Assembly: GCF_003860215.1 (NCBI RefSeq)
Contig: NZ_RQYH01000002.1
Span: 1-64,000 of the forward strand
From: Desulfovibrio sp. OH1186_COT-070
GTDB lineage: Bacteria; Desulfobacterota; Desulfovibrionia; Desulfovibrionales; Desulfovibrionaceae
DNA: 64,000 nucleotides
Reading direction: 5' to 3'
Numbering within the stretch: the stretch's first letter is position 1; every line of letters begins with the position of its first letter. Made by a program: the position numbers and the translations under genes. The notes under the pieces were generated by a model, which saw only the letters and a program-made list of their open reading frames with translations, was not told the DNA's origin and did no database searches. Shown here in pieces: positions 62,564-64,000 of the stretch.

Positions 62564-63325
62564 TCAGGCCATCCCTTCGTGAAGAAATTCTTTCAGGCGC
62601 TCAAAAACCGCAGACATCACAACCGTGGGATGAGCCTGTATGAAAAAGTGCTCTCCCGGCAGCTTCAACATTTCCCATGAAGACGCGGCAAAACGCTGCC
62701 ACTCCGCGACAATTTCCTCGGGAACCACCCGGTCGTCCCGGTAGGCAAGCGCAATCATCGGCGCGTGAACAGGACGAACGGGCTGGGGCGCCCACGTTTC
62801 CAGCACGGTATAGTCCGCACGAAGGATGGGCTCGAAAACCGACATCAGTTCCTCATGTTCCATGACCTCCTGCGGCAACCCTCCGGCTTCAAAAACAAGA
62901 GCCCTGAATTTGTCCTCCGGAAGGTTTCGGCAGGGGGGCAGCCAGTTTTTGTGCGGAGGCTCGGAAGCACTCACAAACAGGCATACCGGAGGGGGGAGAT
63001 TTTCTTGCTGAATGCGTATGGCCCATTCGGCGGCAATGGTTCCTCCCATAGAGTGGCCGAAAAGCGCGTATCTGTGCCCCATCCATCTGGCGGCGGCGGA
63101 GTGCAGTCCGGCGAGCAGCGTGGGCATGTCCAGCAAAAGGGGTTCGGACATGCGCGTCCCGTGTCCCGGCAACTGAACGCGGCAAATGCTCACCCCCGCC
63201 GGGGCGTGCTCCTGCCATTGCCGGAACAGGGCCGCATGCCCGCCCGCGAAATGAAGGCAGAACAGAATCACGTCGCCCTGCTCCGGTTCCCGATCAAAAA
63301 TAAGCCAAGGGCTGGACTTAGGCAT
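62564..63325 (-). CDS. Type II thioesterase of an NRPS/PKS system
   Basis: A 253-residue alpha/beta hydrolase that clears wrongly loaded carrier proteins, like YbtT. LFCLHFAGGHAALFRQWQ starts the fold, VQLPGHGTRMSEP follows, FGHSMGGTIAAEWA has the nucleophile Ser and GEHFFI the catalytic His. The start at 63325 overlaps the stop of the next upstream gene by 8 bases and has a GAG-type site; ATG 63349 is less likely. The overlap argues for one coordinated assembly line. Confidence 0.92.
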   Translation of the reverse strand: MPKSSPWLIFDREPEQGDVILFCLHFAGGHAALFRQWQEHAPAGVSICRVQLPGHGTRMSEPLLLDMPTLLAGLHSAAARWMGHRYALFGHSMGGTIAAEWAIRIQQENLPPPVCLFVSASEPPHKNWLPPCRNLPEDKFRALVFEAGGLPQEVMEHEELMSVFEPILRADYTVLETWAPQPVRPVHAPMIALAYRDDRVVPEEIVAEWQRFAASSWEMLKLPGEHFFIQAHPTVVMSAVFERLKEFLHEGMA

Positions 63326-64000
63326 GATTCTCGTCCCCGCCTGTTTCATACCAGTCGACCATCCGCGCTATCCATTCCAGCAACTGCTTGCGTTTCAGGC
63401 AGTTGGCGTGATTTCCGGGAGCGGAAATTCTGTGGACGCGGCTCGCCCTGGCCTTCCAGAAGGCCAGGCCCATCTCGTGCCCCACAATTTCGCTGCTCTC
63501 CACAAAGGCAAAGGGCACACTGATTTCCGGGTACTCCACATTTTCAAGAAGCACGCACAGGGCCGCAAGATTTTCGATCAGTTCCGGCGAAGAGCTTCCG
63601 GACATACCGATGACGACACCTTCCAGCATGTCGCGCTTCTCATGAAGGCCGGGGGGAATGGGCGTGCAGTCGATGAGAACAAGGCGATCCACAACGCGGC
63701 CGATCTGCCGCAGGCGCTCTGTGACCAACCAGGCCAGCAGCCCTCCCGCGCAATAGCCCACGAGCTTCAGGGCCCCCTGCGACTGCGCGTTGGATATCTG
63801 GCCGCTGATCCGGTCGACAAGGGTATCCAGCGTGTCTTCCTTTTGTGGCAGCACGGAAATGGTAGTGACGTTGCCCAACGGCCAGTACCGGGAAAAATCG
63901 TGGAAGCTGCTTCCATCCGTCACGGCATCGCCAAGACAAAACAACGTCTCCCCGAAAGCGGGCGTGCCCATAACGGTCACGCCGGACACGGAGTGCATAT
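63318..64000 (-). CDS. Thioesterase domain with Cys nucleophile, probably end of an NRPS/PKS (partial)
   Basis: At least 226 residues open to the right edge. The alpha/beta-hydrolase fold begins near ETLFCLGDAVTDGSSF. The nucleophile elbow is GYCAGG (83rd residue from the last in-frame ATG), with Cys where most enzymes have Ser. LVLIDCTPIPPG supplies a candidate Asp, and APGNHANCL a candidate His. Upstream bases run off the window without a stop, so this is either the terminal release domain of a synthase or a stand-alone thioesterase starting near 63998; no ribosome site is visible for the latter. Confidence 0.8.
   Translation of the reverse strand, partial: MHSVSGVTVMGTPAFGETLFCLGDAVTDGSSFHDFSRYWPLGNVTTISVLPQKEDTLDTLVDRISGQISNAQSQGALKLVGYCAGGLLAWLVTERLRQIGRVVDRLVLIDCTPIPPGLHEKRDMLEGVVIGMSGSSSPELIENLAALCVLLENVEYPEISVPFAFVESSEIVGHEMGLAFWKARASRVHRISAPGNHANCLKRKQLLEWIARMVDWYETGGDENHA

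Overview
The window looks like a chromosomal segment of a sulfate-reducing deltaproteobacterium of the Desulfovibrio group, close to D. desulfuricans. The signs are a perR-bacterioferritin-rubredoxin operon whose rubredoxin has the C-X4-C spacing known from D. desulfuricans type II rubredoxin, a Re-citrate synthase, a CobA-HemD fusion, a manganese-dependent pyrophosphatase, a large FAD/Fe-S 2-hydroxyacid dehydrogenase and uniformly GC-rich coding sequence.

Layout. 1-690 is lower in GC and holds edge-of-element debris, a small unknown gene and the terminator of a tRNA-Val/tRNA-Asp operon (688-849, minus). 1125-7084 carries a polysaccharide deacetylase, a dead sugar-ABC permease fragment, a PAS hybrid histidine kinase, a HerA/YjgR-type ATPase, a small thioesterase and an FMN reductase. 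7150-10722 (minus) is one 1190-residue dehydrogenase. 10892-15285 holds a membrane protein, the conserved rpmE-DUF1385-prfA block and a TlyA-type rRNA methyltransferase. 15338-21384 (minus) is a probable operon for the oxidative TCA branch: Re-citrate synthase, isocitrate dehydrogenase, a LysE-type exporter and an aconitase-family hydratase.

21652-31782 (plus) is an envelope-glycan cluster with two glycosyltransferases, a secreted protein, a MacB/FtsX-like permease, an unusual ABC ATPase-glycosyltransferase fusion, HldE, glucokinase and glycerate kinase. 31885-33161 is the perR-bfr-rubredoxin oxidative stress operon. 33182-36141 (minus) has an RluA-CoaE fusion and an NlpC/P60 lipoprotein. 36308-45457 holds two more glycosyltransferases, a membrane protein, a CpoB-like lipoprotein, dprA, a Xer recombinase, ppaC and a YecR-like lipoprotein. 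45534-49313 (minus) has purN, cobA-hemD and pepA. A 534-base gap (49314-49847) contains a strongly folded candidate RNA ahead of an EAL phosphodiesterase gene.

The most interesting part is 52870-64000. After an AT-rich regulatory region come tonB-exbB-exbD and a TonB-dependent receptor. Converging on them is a leftward gene set that enters from beyond the right edge: a thioesterase (probably the end of an NRPS/PKS or a stand-alone partner), a type II thioesterase, two adjacent half-ABC transporters like YbtP/YbtQ, and a crotonyl-CoA carboxylase/reductase homologue. Together this looks like the uptake, transport and supply part of a polyketide/nonribosomal metallophore system. It resembles yersiniabactin in layout, but the carboxylase/reductase suggests a different extender unit. 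The synthase itself would lie just outside the window.

All assignments come from reading translations and motifs by eye; no database search was run.
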